Origin: Paenibacillus profundus
GTDB taxonomy: Bacteria; Bacillota; Bacilli; Paenibacillales; Paenibacillaceae
Length of the DNA: 64,000 nt
Direction: 5' to 3'
Assembly: GCF_021369635.1 (NCBI RefSeq)
Contig: NZ_JAJNBZ010000021.1
Location: 41,201 to 105,200, forward strand
Notes under the pieces: model-generated
What the model saw: the letters and a program-made list of their open reading frames with translations, nothing else
The model's database searches: none
Told to the model about the DNA's origin: nothing
Translations under genes and position numbers: made by a program
In this document: in pieces, positions 27,273-37,100 of the stretch
Layout of the letters: each line of letters opens with the position of its first letter
How positions within the stretch are numbered: position 1 is the stretch's first letter

Positions 27273-27518
27273 ATGAAATATACGAATAATAGAAGTATCA
27301 GCTGGCGTAACCTGCAAGGCGATGTTCGTTTGGATATTGAAATTAAAATCGATATGTTCGCGGGTATAGCAGCTGGATGGTATGCGCTAAATATAGTTTC
27401 GATTGTAGGGTTTATATTCATATATATGATTATTTATATAGTTGTATGGCTTATCATGCAAGCGGTATGGCGAAATCAAATAAACAAAATAAACGAAAAA
27501 TTGAACGCCAAGAACTGA
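27273..27518 (+). CDS. Small membrane protein, unknown
   Basis: An 81-residue protein with a basic N-terminus (MKYTNNRSISWRN), a hydrophobic region split into two segments (about 27-37 and 40-65) and a polar lysine/asparagine-rich tail. The ribosome site before the ATG is weak. Its stop lies 25 bases before the next start, so it may be cotranscribed with the truncated hydrolase gene. No family recognised. Base composition is more A+T-rich than the operon before it. Confidence 0.5.
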   Translation: MKYTNNRSISWRNLQGDVRLDIEIKIDMFAGIAAGWYALNIVSIVGFIFIYMIIYIVVWLIMQAVWRNQINKINEKLNAKN

Positions 27519-27543
27519 AACAGGTGTAAAGGAGTTACAAAAC

Positions 27544-28101
27544 ATGAACGCTAATTCCTCGTTCTCGTTTACAGAAATAAGCAAATTTCAAAAGGTTCAT
27601 TTGGGCGAACCTTGCTATTTTGAATCGGCTGATGGAGTAAAGCTCGCTTATTATCAAGTCAAAGCCAATCATCCGATTGCATCACTTGTGTTCATACATG
27701 GTGGTGGGGCCCACAGTGGCGCGGGTTATCAAAACTTGGCATACGAATTGAGTGAAAAATATAAGGTGGAAGTGTATCTTTTAGATTTAAGAGGCCATGG
27801 ACGTTCTGAAGGACCCCGCGGGGATAGCCCGACTTACGTACAAGTATGGCAGGATATAAAAGCTTTCAGTGATTGGGTTAAAAATGAAAACTCGGCAGTG
27901 CCATTGTATGTAGGAGGACACTCTTCAGGCGGCGGGGCAGTATTGAATTATTTATCTTGGGATAAAAACTCAAGGGCAGATGGGTACCTATTTATATCGC
28001 CAGAGCTTGGATACAAATCAGAAACGGCAAGGAAAGATATAAAACATCCGTTTGCCTTATTTGTTGGAAATGTCATACAGAGATTTGTGGAATTATGGTA
28101 A
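27544..28101 (+). pseudogene. C-terminally truncated alpha/beta hydrolase
   Basis: A 185-residue product behind AAAGGAG. It has the hydrolase core: FIHGGGAHSG (oxyanion region), LDLRGHGRSEGPRG, and the nucleophile elbow GGHSSGGG with the serine near residue 127. The chain then stops after FVELW. Family members run to about 300 residues and supply the catalytic Asp and His in the missing part. I see no continuation in other frames before the OsmC gene. It is probably inactive, the remnant of a deletion that joined it to the OsmC region. Confidence 0.7.
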
Positions 28102-28163
28102 GATAGAATCATATTTCTATGAATACTATACTCCACACTATTTCGAAGAAAAGAGGACCTAAC

Positions 28164-28604
28164 ATGCCACTTGAGACATTTAAAGCAACTGCACACTTGC
28201 AAAAAGGAATGGTTGTAAAGGCAAAGTCCAGAAATTTCGAGATCACGGTTGACGAGCCAAAATATTTAGGCGGTACCGATACAGGGATGAATCCGGTTGA
28301 ATTGGTGCTCTGCGCCTTGGGTGCTTGCCAAGCTATCGTAGCTAGAGTATATGCCCCTAAATTTAAAATTCGTTTAGAGGAATTTTGGGTTGAGGTTGAA
28401 GGGGACCTTGATACAGACGGCTTTATGAATAAATCCGATGTGCGCCGGGGCTACTCCGACATTCGATATAACATTCACATGAAATCCAACGCCTCGCGCG
28501 AACAGGCTGAGGAATTCGTGCAATTCATTGAGCGCACATGTCCTGTAGGTGATACAATCATTAATCCAGTTAATCTTGTCTTGAACAAAATTATCCTTGA
28601 ATAA
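28164..28604 (+). CDS. OsmC/Ohr-family protein
   Basis: A 146-residue protein. It begins MPLETFKATAHLQKGM and has the two family cysteines, in LGACQAI (near residue 58) and ERTCPVGDTI (near 128). OsmC and Ohr proteins reduce organic hydroperoxides with this cysteine pair, while YhfA-like branches are less characterised. The frame extends upstream to 28119, but AAGAGG before the ATG at 28164 sets the start. A terminator follows. Confidence 0.88.
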   Translation: MPLETFKATAHLQKGMVVKAKSRNFEITVDEPKYLGGTDTGMNPVELVLCALGACQAIVARVYAPKFKIRLEEFWVEVEGDLDTDGFMNKSDVRRGYSDIRYNIHMKSNASREQAEEFVQFIERTCPVGDTIINPVNLVLNKIILE

Positions 28605-28732
28605 GCTGCATACCAGTACGCAGGCATATAGGGGAGCGGTACTTCTGCATATCAGGCGCATGGAACATGAACTGCTTCTTCTAGCATTCAGCCTATGGTA
28701 TAAAAATAGGATAGCTGCTGATAATCAATAAG

Positions 28733-28763
28733 GCACTTGCTTAAACGGCAAGTGTCTTTTTAT
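28733..28763 (+). terminator. Terminator after the OsmC gene
   Basis: GCACTTGC pairs with GCAAGTGT, followed by CTTTTTATT. Confidence 0.7.
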
Positions 28764-28853
28764 TCTTAAAGAATGTTTAATTCTGTGAAGCAATAAAGCG
28801 AATATAGTCATTTTCCCCTTCTTAGAAAAGGTATGCCTGTTGCCTCCCTTGCT

Positions 28854-29130
28854 CCACTCTCCCCATCATTCAGAATGGCAGATCCCTCACTCTTTTTGCG
28901 AAAATATGTTGTCGGGCTTCCTTGAAATAGCTCTTATGTCCATTCTCCCGTACAGTCAGGAGGGTAACGTCGAGAATAAGGCAGATGCCGATTCTTATAC
29001 CATAGCATGAAGCACCTGGTTATAATGTCAGTTAATTAGAGTGGTCATTGGGCGTGCCGCTTCCTGATGGAAGGGGAGAATGAAGCAAAGGGGCGATTGA
29101 AACGAATCACCGTCAGTCTGAAACGTGCCA
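28854..29130 (+). repeat. Dispersed intergenic repeat A, copy 2
   Basis: Fills most of the 645-base gap between the OsmC gene and the toxin-antitoxin-like pair. It has the outer left arm CCACTCTCCCC, an inner left arm CCATTCTCCC with GTCAGGA, and the right arm CTGATGGAAGGGGAGAATGA. The segment TTGTCGGGCTTCC to CTCTTATGTCCATTCTCCC is nearly identical to copy 3. No ORF of interest. Confidence 0.85.
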
Positions 29131-29249
29131 CTGCATGATAAGCATATTTTTCTTAGAAAGGCTAATAATATAATTTAAATTACATTTCAGTTTGCTTTCA
29201 CTTCGTTGACGTTCTGTTTATATAATAATAAAATGGAGGTGAGAGGTGA

Positions 29250-29909
29250 ATGATAATGCGACCGACAGCAATTGAACGCAGTATTTTGAAAGGACCAGCT
29301 GCCCGTGGGCTTATAAGAAAAATGGTGGATACGGACATGCCCGTTGTTGCCGCTATAGTAAAAAACCTGCTTTTTGCGGTAAAGGGTATGGATAAATACA
29401 ACCAGAGCTGGAATGATGAAGCGTTCTCTGACAGAGACTCTCTGCTTAAGCTTACTGAGGAGCTGCTCCATCATATTTCAGAGGAATCTGCTAAGGAATC
29501 GTCTGATGTTACTTACTCCACAACTGAAGTAGCCAAATTCGCTGGTGTTTCCGTGCAAACCATTAATACATGGCTGCGGGAAAAGCGGATTGTTGGAGCT
29601 CCAGCAAGGCAGGGAAGAGAACACGCTAAAATTCCAGAGGAAGCCGAAATTATTTTTGGAAATGGAAAAAGAATACCTGTGTCCATTCTGAAAGCGAACT
29701 GGGACAAAGAAAACGAAGCTCCTGTAGTGGATGAAGTGACCTATTTGGAACGCTCGATAAAAGAGTTGGAAAACAAATACGGTGCGGCCTTTGAGGATAT
29801 TTTTGGTGACACAACCATCAAAGAGTTAACCCAAGAAGACACTGACGCCTCGGTCTGGTTATCGTACAAAGCGAGGTTGGAAAGTGTCAAAAAATCTCAA
29901 TATTCCTAA
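29250..29909 (+). CDS. Probable antitoxin with MerR/excisionase-type helix-turn-helix
   Basis: A 219-residue protein. Residues 1-80 are helical with no known motif. A DNA-binding domain follows at about 88-140 (YSTTEVAKFAGVSVQTINTWLREKRIVG), then an acidic C-terminal part (VTYLERSIKELENKYGAAFEDIFGD). GGAGGTGAGAGGTGA precedes two possible starts, ATG at 29250 and 29256. The downstream gene starts inside its last 26 bases, a coupling typical of toxin-antitoxin pairs. The larger first gene with DNA-binding domain would then be the antitoxin and autoregulator. Confidence 0.6.
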   Translation: MIMRPTAIERSILKGPAARGLIRKMVDTDMPVVAAIVKNLLFAVKGMDKYNQSWNDEAFSDRDSLLKLTEELLHHISEESAKESSDVTYSTTEVAKFAGVSVQTINTWLREKRIVGAPARQGREHAKIPEEAEIIFGNGKRIPVSILKANWDKENEAPVVDEVTYLERSIKELENKYGAAFEDIFGDTTIKELTQEDTDASVWLSYKARLESVKKSQYS

Positions 29910-30333
29910 GTCTACTTTCGGCACTCTAGAAAATTTGTATGATGAAATTTTAACTATTCGTTTTCAAGAAGTAAAAGAAAAGGACCTTGATCATAAAAAA
30001 GGCAGAGAAGTTAACGCCAAGATATCGTTTCATGATAACGAGTGTTATCTTCATTGCAAAGAAATATTCGACAAGAGCTTGATGCTCGTTGAATACTATT
30101 ATGATTGGTATGCTGGAAATCGTCAGATTTTACAAAAATTCCACGCGCATTATCATCCAAAAGAAGCTTCGGAAGATGTGAAACTATATGATCCTTGGCA
30201 TTTTCATGTACCGGCAGCCAAGGGCGATACAGACGGGATTAGGGTTATAGGAATCGAGGGGTATACTCTACATGACGTTCTTCAAAAGGAAATTTTTAAA
30301 TACATCCGTTTGACAAAGCTCAGTTCTGAATAA
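29884..30333 (+). CDS. TumE/DUF6516-like probable toxin
   Basis: A 149-residue protein starting at GTG and overlapping the previous gene by 26 bases. The core LMLVEYYYDWYAGNRQI, KFHAHYHP and PWHFHVPAA has the aromatic strand followed by a histidine-rich segment that I associate with TumE-like toxins (DUF6516). The activity of such proteins is not firmly known to me; a toxin role is inferred from the gene pair. Nothing else follows in the operon. Confidence 0.6.
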   Translation: MSKNLNIPKSTFGTLENLYDEILTIRFQEVKEKDLDHKKGREVNAKISFHDNECYLHCKEIFDKSLMLVEYYYDWYAGNRQILQKFHAHYHPKEASEDVKLYDPWHFHVPAAKGDTDGIRVIGIEGYTLHDVLQKEIFKYIRLTKLSSE

Positions 30334-30457
30334 GAGTCCACCTTCCAAATCTGCACCTCCTTTCAGTCCCTAGATAAGCCACCCTGTATGATGGCAAAGC
30401 TCACCGATTTTCTCGATTCGCCCGAATACGTCAGGAAGAGGGCGGCCCGATAGCTTA

Positions 30458-30568
30458 TTAATATTTGTTCAACCGTTTCATGATGAGATATACCGCTCCT
30501 GCAGCTGCTGCCAGAAGAACAACAGAAAGCAACAGTAGAAATACGATGTTTTCCCAAACGATGCTCAC
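30458..30568 (-). CDS. 36-residue single-span membrane peptide
   Basis: The GTG at 30568 follows AGAGGAGGTAAGTTG, a near-perfect ribosome site. The peptide begins MSIVWENIVFLLLLSVV, continues as one hydrophobic helix to about residue 29 (VYLI) and ends MKRLNKY before a TAA at 30458. A short periplasmic start, a single span and a basic cytoplasmic end fit a small membrane protein. It could be a regulator or a type I toxin-like peptide; no family is recognisable at this length. Confidence 0.55.
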   Translation of the reverse strand: MSIVWENIVFLLLLSVVLLAAAAGAVYLIMKRLNKY

Positions 30569-30600
30569 CAACTTACCTCCTCTATGAAGTCAAGCGACGA

Positions 30601-30635
30601 AAGCCGTGGCTCATTTCGAATAGGAACCACGGCTT
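30601..30635 (-). terminator. Probable terminator of the gene at 30660-31526
   Basis: AAGCCGTGG at 30601-30609 pairs with CCACGGCTT at 30627-30635. Only a weak T tract (TTTCGTCG on the minus strand) follows. Confidence 0.5.
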
Positions 30636-30659
30636 GAATGTAGGCGGCTCAACCGTAAC

Positions 30660-31526
30660 TTATGAAGCTCTATACCCGAGCACGTGGGCGAAATAATCGA
30701 TGTTTCTGCTCAGAAAGTCCGTATTGGCCAACTGCGCTTTCTGAATCATGCTCTGAAGGTCCTTCACAAATGCGGCCATGTTTGCGGTATTCGCACCGTC
30801 AAAGCGGCTGTCTATTCTCGCAGCGGGTACCTCTTTCATAGGCAGGGATGCTTCTTGGCGATAGGTGTCCAGCCACTCTTTGTTCTGCGGTATTTTGTGC
30901 GCGAACTTCATCAGAATACCAGACCAGTCACCGCCGTTCACTATCGCTTCCTGCAGCTGGCCGTGGCTCTCCGGCTCGAATCTTTTCATCAAATCGGTGA
31001 TGTTCACATAGTCATCGGGTGCGCCTTGCGGCTTCTGGGAAGGGGGGATGTAGGTTGCGTTGCCTGCAACAGGATTGATAGTTTCCTTATGGGACATTGC
31101 AGCGATCTTATTCATTGTGTTCAGCATTTCGGCAGCCTCGCCATCCTTGAAATAGTTGTCCGCGATATACTTCGCCTGAGTCAGACCAAGCTCCAACAAT
31201 GCCGCCCGTTCTTTACTGTCCGACACGGTGCCGTCGGGAACGAGATTGGACTGGATGACTGTATATACGGCTGTCCTTACCTCGGGCGCTTTGCCCTCCA
31301 GAAGCCGGTGCAAGGAATCGTTAATCTCGGCATTGCCATAGTACGTCGCCACATGATGTTCAATCGCGCCGACCGCCAATTGGCGTCCCGTCGGACTAAT
31401 ATCAACCGTGTCGTGCTTCAAGCCGGGAATCGTCCCCGTTTCCATCTTCGGTTGCTTGTTGACCTGCCCTTGTCCGTTCATGCCGTACAGCTTCGGCTCA
31501 AGTGTTGTGCTGCTATTGACTTTCAT
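30660..31526 (-). CDS. Hypothetical protein, 288 residues
   Basis: A soluble protein without signal peptide, starting at ATG 31526 behind GAGGAGGTATCAC. Near residue 40 it has DTVDISPTGRQLA, a pattern also seen near the start of flagellar-type structural or anti-sigma proteins, but the rest does not match them. The remainder is helical, with LLELGLTQAKYIADNYF near 110 and DFLSRNIDYFAHVLGY at the end. I do not recognise the family. Confidence 0.65.
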   Translation of the reverse strand: MKVNSSTTLEPKLYGMNGQGQVNKQPKMETGTIPGLKHDTVDISPTGRQLAVGAIEHHVATYYGNAEINDSLHRLLEGKAPEVRTAVYTVIQSNLVPDGTVSDSKERAALLELGLTQAKYIADNYFKDGEAAEMLNTMNKIAAMSHKETINPVAGNATYIPPSQKPQGAPDDYVNITDLMKRFEPESHGQLQEAIVNGGDWSGILMKFAHKIPQNKEWLDTYRQEASLPMKEVPAARIDSRFDGANTANMAAFVKDLQSMIQKAQLANTDFLSRNIDYFAHVLGYRAS

Positions 31527-31660
31527 GTGATACCTCCTCGGTGTGATGAATTCGGGATTTTTTGGGCTGCATCATGATGGTCGTATTTTCTATATTCAGG
31601 ATGATATTTACTATATCGACCAATATTTCAATTTCTTTTACTCAAATGATCCAAAACAGT

Positions 31661-31706
31661 AAAAAAATATACCATGCGCGCGTAAAGCAGAATGCGTACA
31701 TGGTAT
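31661..31706 (-). terminator. Terminator of the secreted-protein gene
   Basis: On the minus strand, ATACCATG pairs with CATGGTAT, with an inner ACGC/GCGC region, followed by ATTTTTTT. It lies just after the stop at 31718. Confidence 0.8.
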
Positions 31707-31717
31707 GGGGGACGATA

Positions 31718-33202
31718 TTATCCTCTTCCTCCGTACAGGCTATAAGCGAAATGGTAGAGAATATCCGTTGCGCTCACATGCGGGCGATCGGCGACTTTGG
31801 CCACTACTCCGCTCAAATCGTAGTAATGTGTAAAGTTAATCGCTCCCGGCAAAAACTCGCTAATGCTTGCCGTCGAAGATGGAAGACTGAGTGTTACGGA
31901 GAACTGTCCGCTGTTGTTCGTATAGACGGATCCGGTTCGGGTGCGGTTGCCGCTTCCTTCCGTCCAGTTTTCATTCAACCAGATGACGTCTACTTTCGCA
32001 TTGGCTACGGCATAATTGTCTGAGGTAGCAACTACGCCATTGACAGTAAGCGTGTTGTTGATAATTCGGAAATAGCGGCCATACCGGTAGGAAGGATAGT
32101 CATTCGGGCCGCCACCGGAGTTATATCCGTTAATGACAATTTTGTCCGCGCGCAGCACTGGTTTAATCGACAAGGTGTAATTGGTTGTGTCATATTGGCC
32201 GGTCGTATAGACGCGGACGTAGTAGCTGCCTGTTCCGAGCGGCACATTGTTGTCCGTTGTCGACAGCAGCTTCATCTGGTTGTCGGCTAACACTCCGTAC
32301 ACTTCCACCTTATATCCCTTGGCTGCAGAAGCGCTGTCCAAGGAGAAGTTCATGACGTCATAATTGCGGTTCTCCGGCACTGTAATGACATACCAGTCAT
32401 TGTCGATGGGAGAACTGATGGAACGGCTGTTCAGCGATGAACCGCCCGGGGCTACCGTGAAGCTGTAGGCGTGGAAGGCGTTCTCGTCGGTCTCGAATGC
32501 GTCATAGTCTGTGCTTGTCGCAAGCGTGACATAGAACGGATCGTTAATGCTGCCGCCCTGCTTGGCGTGAACCTCGATCAGGTACGCTTTATCGGCCGAT
32601 GTAGCATTCTTCGTGCCTACATTCTCTGACAACGTCCGCATTCCGTTCGCGTACTGGTTGAAGTACGTTCCGTATACGGAGTAATCGATAGGAGTCGTGA
32701 TCAGATTCCCGGTCGTCATATCGAATTCATACAAGTACAAGTCATAATTAAGCTGTTGCGACAGCGGCGGATCCAGCTGTACTTGCAAAATATCGCCCGG
32801 CTTCACATAGATCGGATACAGATGAACTGCCTCGCCTTCCTTCGGAATGACACCCGAATAGGTGGCGGTTGTTACCGTCGCGCTTGAAGGCTGGGCCAAC
32901 GCCCGCAGCGAATCGGGGAGGTTGGCTTGCAAGGCAGCGGCATCATGCAAATTAACGGGAGACGTGACGGTATGCCGTTCTGCATACTCAATGCCGCCGG
33001 CAGGACCTGCCTTCGTCAACTGGTCAATGATTTCTTCCTCAGCGTGCAAGACGCGAACCGTGTCAGTCGTGACGTGTGCCTGGTCCGCCGTCATATCCGG
33101 CCCGGTGTTGAGGGTGCTGCCGTCGATCGCGAATGCGCTGACCTGAAAGACAAGCAGCAAGACGAGGCTCAAAATGGTTAAGATGGACATCTTCTTTTTC
33201 AT
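31718..33202 (-). CDS. Secreted protein with PPC-like beta domains
   Basis: A 494-residue protein with a signal peptide (MKKKMSILTILSLVLLLVFQ to SAFA). Two stretches resemble bacterial pre-peptidase C-terminal beta domains: IYVKPGDILQVQLDPPLSQ with YDLYLYEFD (about 130-165) and PIDNDWYVITVPENRNYDV with GSYYVRVYTTGQYDTTNYTL (about 265-345). The C-terminal part contains NAKVDVIWLNENW and a Gly-Gln-Phe-Ser-Val-Thr strand typical of surface repeat folds. No enzymatic motif is visible. A TTG at 33205 precedes the chosen ATG at 33202. An ECF sigma factor gene lies directly upstream in the same direction and may control it. Confidence 0.75.
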   Translation of the reverse strand: MKKKMSILTILSLVLLLVFQVSAFAIDGSTLNTGPDMTADQAHVTTDTVRVLHAEEEIIDQLTKAGPAGGIEYAERHTVTSPVNLHDAAALQANLPDSLRALAQPSSATVTTATYSGVIPKEGEAVHLYPIYVKPGDILQVQLDPPLSQQLNYDLYLYEFDMTTGNLITTPIDYSVYGTYFNQYANGMRTLSENVGTKNATSADKAYLIEVHAKQGGSINDPFYVTLATSTDYDAFETDENAFHAYSFTVAPGGSSLNSRSISSPIDNDWYVITVPENRNYDVMNFSLDSASAAKGYKVEVYGVLADNQMKLLSTTDNNVPLGTGSYYVRVYTTGQYDTTNYTLSIKPVLRADKIVINGYNSGGGPNDYPSYRYGRYFRIINNTLTVNGVVATSDNYAVANAKVDVIWLNENWTEGSGNRTRTGSVYTNNSGQFSVTLSLPSSTASISEFLPGAINFTHYYDLSGVVAKVADRPHVSATDILYHFAYSLYGGRG

Positions 33203-33332
33203 CAATATGTACCCCTCTCGTCATAATGGAGACAGCTCTCAACCACAACTTAAGCGGTCTCACTATATACGACGTATCCACGCGCTACAATCTAACGGAC
33301 AATATTTCATTCAATCCGACATCAAAGGACGG

Positions 33333-33899
33333 TTAGCTCCATTTCCTCATAAATTGCTGCCGCAGCTTCTTGCGCGCTCTTGCCAGCCGCTGGCTAATCA
33401 CTTGTTCGGACAGATGGAGCTCTTGAGACATCTCTTTGTAAGACTTCTCTTCGAAATAATGCAGGAGCAGCAGCATTTGATAGTCAGATTGTAATTCGCG
33501 AATGGATTGATACAGCAGGTTGTCTCTGAATTTATCTTCAACAAGATTGGCAATGCTAGGTTCGGTGTCGGGAAGGAGGATGGAGATAGCTGGATTATGG
33601 AAAAATTCTGTGGTTATCATCTGGCGATGCTTGCGGTTTTTCCGAATGACATCCAGTGCTGTATTGCGGGCGACGCGCCTAATCCACGTTCTCATGACGG
33701 GAGCGTGTCTTACCTCTGGACCCTTTGCTATCGCTTTGATAAATGATTCCTGAATGACATCCTCGGTTAACCCGTGATCTCGCAGCAACTTATAAATATC
33801 ACGGTATACGAGTTCGCGGAACGAATGATAGACCAGCTCCTGCGCATCGGTATCGGCGTTCATCACATTTCGCTGCAGCAAGTACAGCCACTGTCCCAT
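33333..33899 (-). CDS. ECF-family RNA polymerase sigma factor
   Basis: A 188-residue sigma factor. Region 2 is YRDIYKLLRDHGLTEDVIQE with SFIKAIAKG and RTWIRRVARNTALD. Region 4 is YHFEEKS-like: LLLLHYFEEKSYKEMSQEL, then HLSEQVISQRLARARKKLR. ECF factors redirect RNA polymerase, usually in response to envelope signals, and are normally held by an anti-sigma factor encoded next to them. Here the next gene downstream encodes a secreted protein, not a membrane anti-sigma factor, which is unusual. Confidence 0.9.
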   Translation of the reverse strand: MGQWLYLLQRNVMNADTDAQELVYHSFRELVYRDIYKLLRDHGLTEDVIQESFIKAIAKGPEVRHAPVMRTWIRRVARNTALDVIRKNRKHRQMITTEFFHNPAISILLPDTEPSIANLVEDKFRDNLLYQSIRELQSDYQMLLLLHYFEEKSYKEMSQELHLSEQVISQRLARARKKLRQQFMRKWS

Positions 33900-34184
33900 A
33901 TACGGTTACCCCCATTCTTCTCTTTTAATAGGAAAGGGGCGACGACTTGTTCCATGTAAGATGAACCTAGCTGCCGACAAGGACGCCCGCTGCAGGCAAG
34001 GTGCATAGATGTGAATTCAGTATAACCTATATATTCCATATTGTGACAAATAATTGCTTTAATTCACGAGAAATACACAATCATACGCCATCCCATATGA
34101 TTCCAATCATTCACACTCCGTTCATATTTCCTCCTTATGATCGATATGTAATCTGATCCAATATAAGCAAGGAGTGGTAGTGGA

Positions 34185-37100
34185 ATGAACAAAGTGATGC
34201 CCCGCGAGCAGTATGAACGTGCCGAGCAGTTATTGTATACGCATTGGATGAAGCATGTATTTAACGGACGTGTCGTGCCCCAATGGGTAGGTGGCACGAA
34301 CCGGTTCTGGTACCGCCGCGATGTGCGGCTCGGCACAGAGAAAGGCACTGAATTTATAGTCGTGAACCCGGCGAACGGCACATCCAAGCCAGTCTTCGAC
34401 CACGAACGGCTGGCCTCCTCCTTGAGCGCTGTGCTCTATAAGAGGGTGACTCCGTATCATCTTCCGATTGATGAATTGGAATTCCATGAAGATGAGAACG
34501 TTATCCGATTCGAAGCGGCGGGCGAACGGTGGGAGTGTGATCTGTGCAGCTATCGGTGTGCGAAGATGAAGCCGCTGCTGAAGCCAGCCATGCACGAGCT
34601 GCTGTCACCCGATGGGCAATGGGCGGCTTATACAGAGAAATACAACTTGTATATCCGTCATATGGAGACGGGGGAAGTCCGGCAGCTGACGCATGATGGG
34701 GAAGCGTACTACGATTATGCCTCCGAGCCAGAAGTCTCGAACAAGATAGCAAGAGGCAACGTTCAGCTCCCTCCGGCCGCTTTATGGTCACCGGATTCGA
34801 AGAAGCTGTTGACGCAGCGGCTTGACCAACGTTTGATACGTGAACTGCACCTAGTGCAGAACGTGCCAGCGAATGAGCAAGATCAGCGGCCTGTCCTCCA
34901 TACCCAACGCTATGCTTCCCCTGGTGACGAGCATGTGGCGCAGGCTGACATCGTCATCTGTGACATCGATCGGCAGGAATCCATTAAAGTAGATGCCCCG
35001 CGTATGACGATGGGCAACAACACCCTATTCAGCCAACTCGCGCCCCAAGCGGCATGGAGCCTGAACGGCAAGCAGGCGTACTATATGGACATGGCGCGCG
35101 ACCACCGTTCCGCCAAGCTGCTCGTGGCGGATGCGGAGACGGGGGCGGCCCGCACAGCGGTTGAGGAACGGAGCGACACGTTTTTATTTATCGACCTGTA
35201 TCACTTCGGCAATCTGGATATTCATATCCGCGTGAAGCCCAATTTCCAACTGCTGCAGGATGATACCGTCCTCTGGCTGTCCGAACGCGATGGCTGGGCC
35301 CATCTGTACCTGTTCGACAGCGTTACGGGGCAGCTTGTCCGCCAGCTCACGTCAGGCGAATGGAACGTAAGACGTCTGGTCGCTGTCGACGAGTGTAAAG
35401 GTTGGATTTATTTTACGGCCGGAGGACGCGAGGCCGGACGCGATCCGTATTACCAGCACCTGTACCGTATTCGTCTGGACGGGACGTGCTTGAACTTGCT
35501 GACGCCGGAAGATGCGGATCATAAAATCGCGTTCGCGCCGGATCTCCGTTATTTCATCGATACGTACTCGCGGGTCGATCAGCCGCCTGTGTCCGTCCTG
35601 TGTGAGGAAGATGGGGGCATCGTAAGGGAGCTGGAGCAAGCCGACATCGAGCTGCTGCTGGAACAGGGCTATCAAATACCAGAGAGGTTTACCGTCAAGG
35701 CGCGTGACGGCGTCACCGATCTGTATGGCATTTTAGTGCGGCCTGCCTCTTTTGACCCAGAGCAATCCTACCCGCTGATCGACTATTTCTATGGCGGCCC
35801 GCAGCTTCTCAATACGCCGAAATCGTTCATCTGGGACGCAGCCCTGCTGGGAGTCGACTTCTCCGGCGGCGCTCAATCGTTAGCCCAACTGGGATTTGTC
35901 ACGATCATAATGGACGGCATGGGCACCCCGTTCCGCTCCAAAGCGTTCCATGACGTTTCGGATGGCAAGCTGGAGGAAGCGGCCGGATTGCTGGACCACG
36001 CCGGGGCGATCCGGCAGTTAGCGGAGCGTTATCCGTTCATCGATCAGGAGCGTGTCGGCATCTGGGGTGTATCCGGGGGAGGTTACGGCTCGACCCGGGC
36101 CATGCTGCAGCACTCCGACGTGTACAAAGTGGCCGTCTCTGCGGCCGGCAATCACAACCAGCTCACCTACATTTCAATGTGGGGCGAGCGCTTCCAGGGC
36201 CTGGTCGATCCCGAGCATCCCGAGCGCTATGCCACACAAGACAACGCGCAGCTGGCCGGCAATCTGAAGGGCAAGCTGCTGCTCGCCCACGGGGATATGG
36301 ACGACAACGTTCATCCGGCACAGACGCTGCGGCTCGTCGACGCGCTTATTCATGCCAACAAGGACTTCGACCTGCTCGTCATGCCGAACGTCGGCCATAG
36401 CATCGACAGGAATCCATACTTCATCCGGCGCAAATGGGACTACTTCGTGCAGCATTTGCTAGGTGTCGAGCCGCCTAAGGAATATCAGATTAAGAGCGGT
36501 GCTGATGATCAGACGGATTTGGACTTTCAAGAGCCGGCAGGTCCTTATAAGGTAGGAACAGTCTCCTATCATTGGGTCGATGGTACCCGTGAGGAGACGC
36601 TGACAGAGAGGCCCGGCGACAAGCGCGAGCTGATGGTGCAAATATGGTATCCGGCAGACGAAGAGATGTGCGGCGAGCGGCAGCCTTATTTTCCGGACCC
36701 CGCCCTGTATGCCGGAGCGCTCAATAGAAGTTTGCAGCTTCCCTTACATTTGGTGATCCAGCTCGGCGCTATCTTGACGAATTCCGTGCTCGATGCGCCG
36801 CTGGCCAATGGCAAGCGGAAATATCCCGTCCTCATCTATTCGCATGGCTTCGGCGCGCTCGCCAATTCATCCACCTTCCTGGTGGAACAGTTGGTGAGCC
36901 GAGGGTACATCGTGTTGGGCATCAATCACACGTATAACTGCTCCATTACGGTGTTTCCGGATGGCAGAATTGCGAAGTTCAAGGATATGGGCAGCCAAGG
37001 AACAAAGGTCATGAACAAGTTAGCGGCCGACGTATGGGCACGGGATGTCCGCTTCATTCTCGATCGGCTGGAGGGGCTCGCCCGACACGATGCCGACCGT

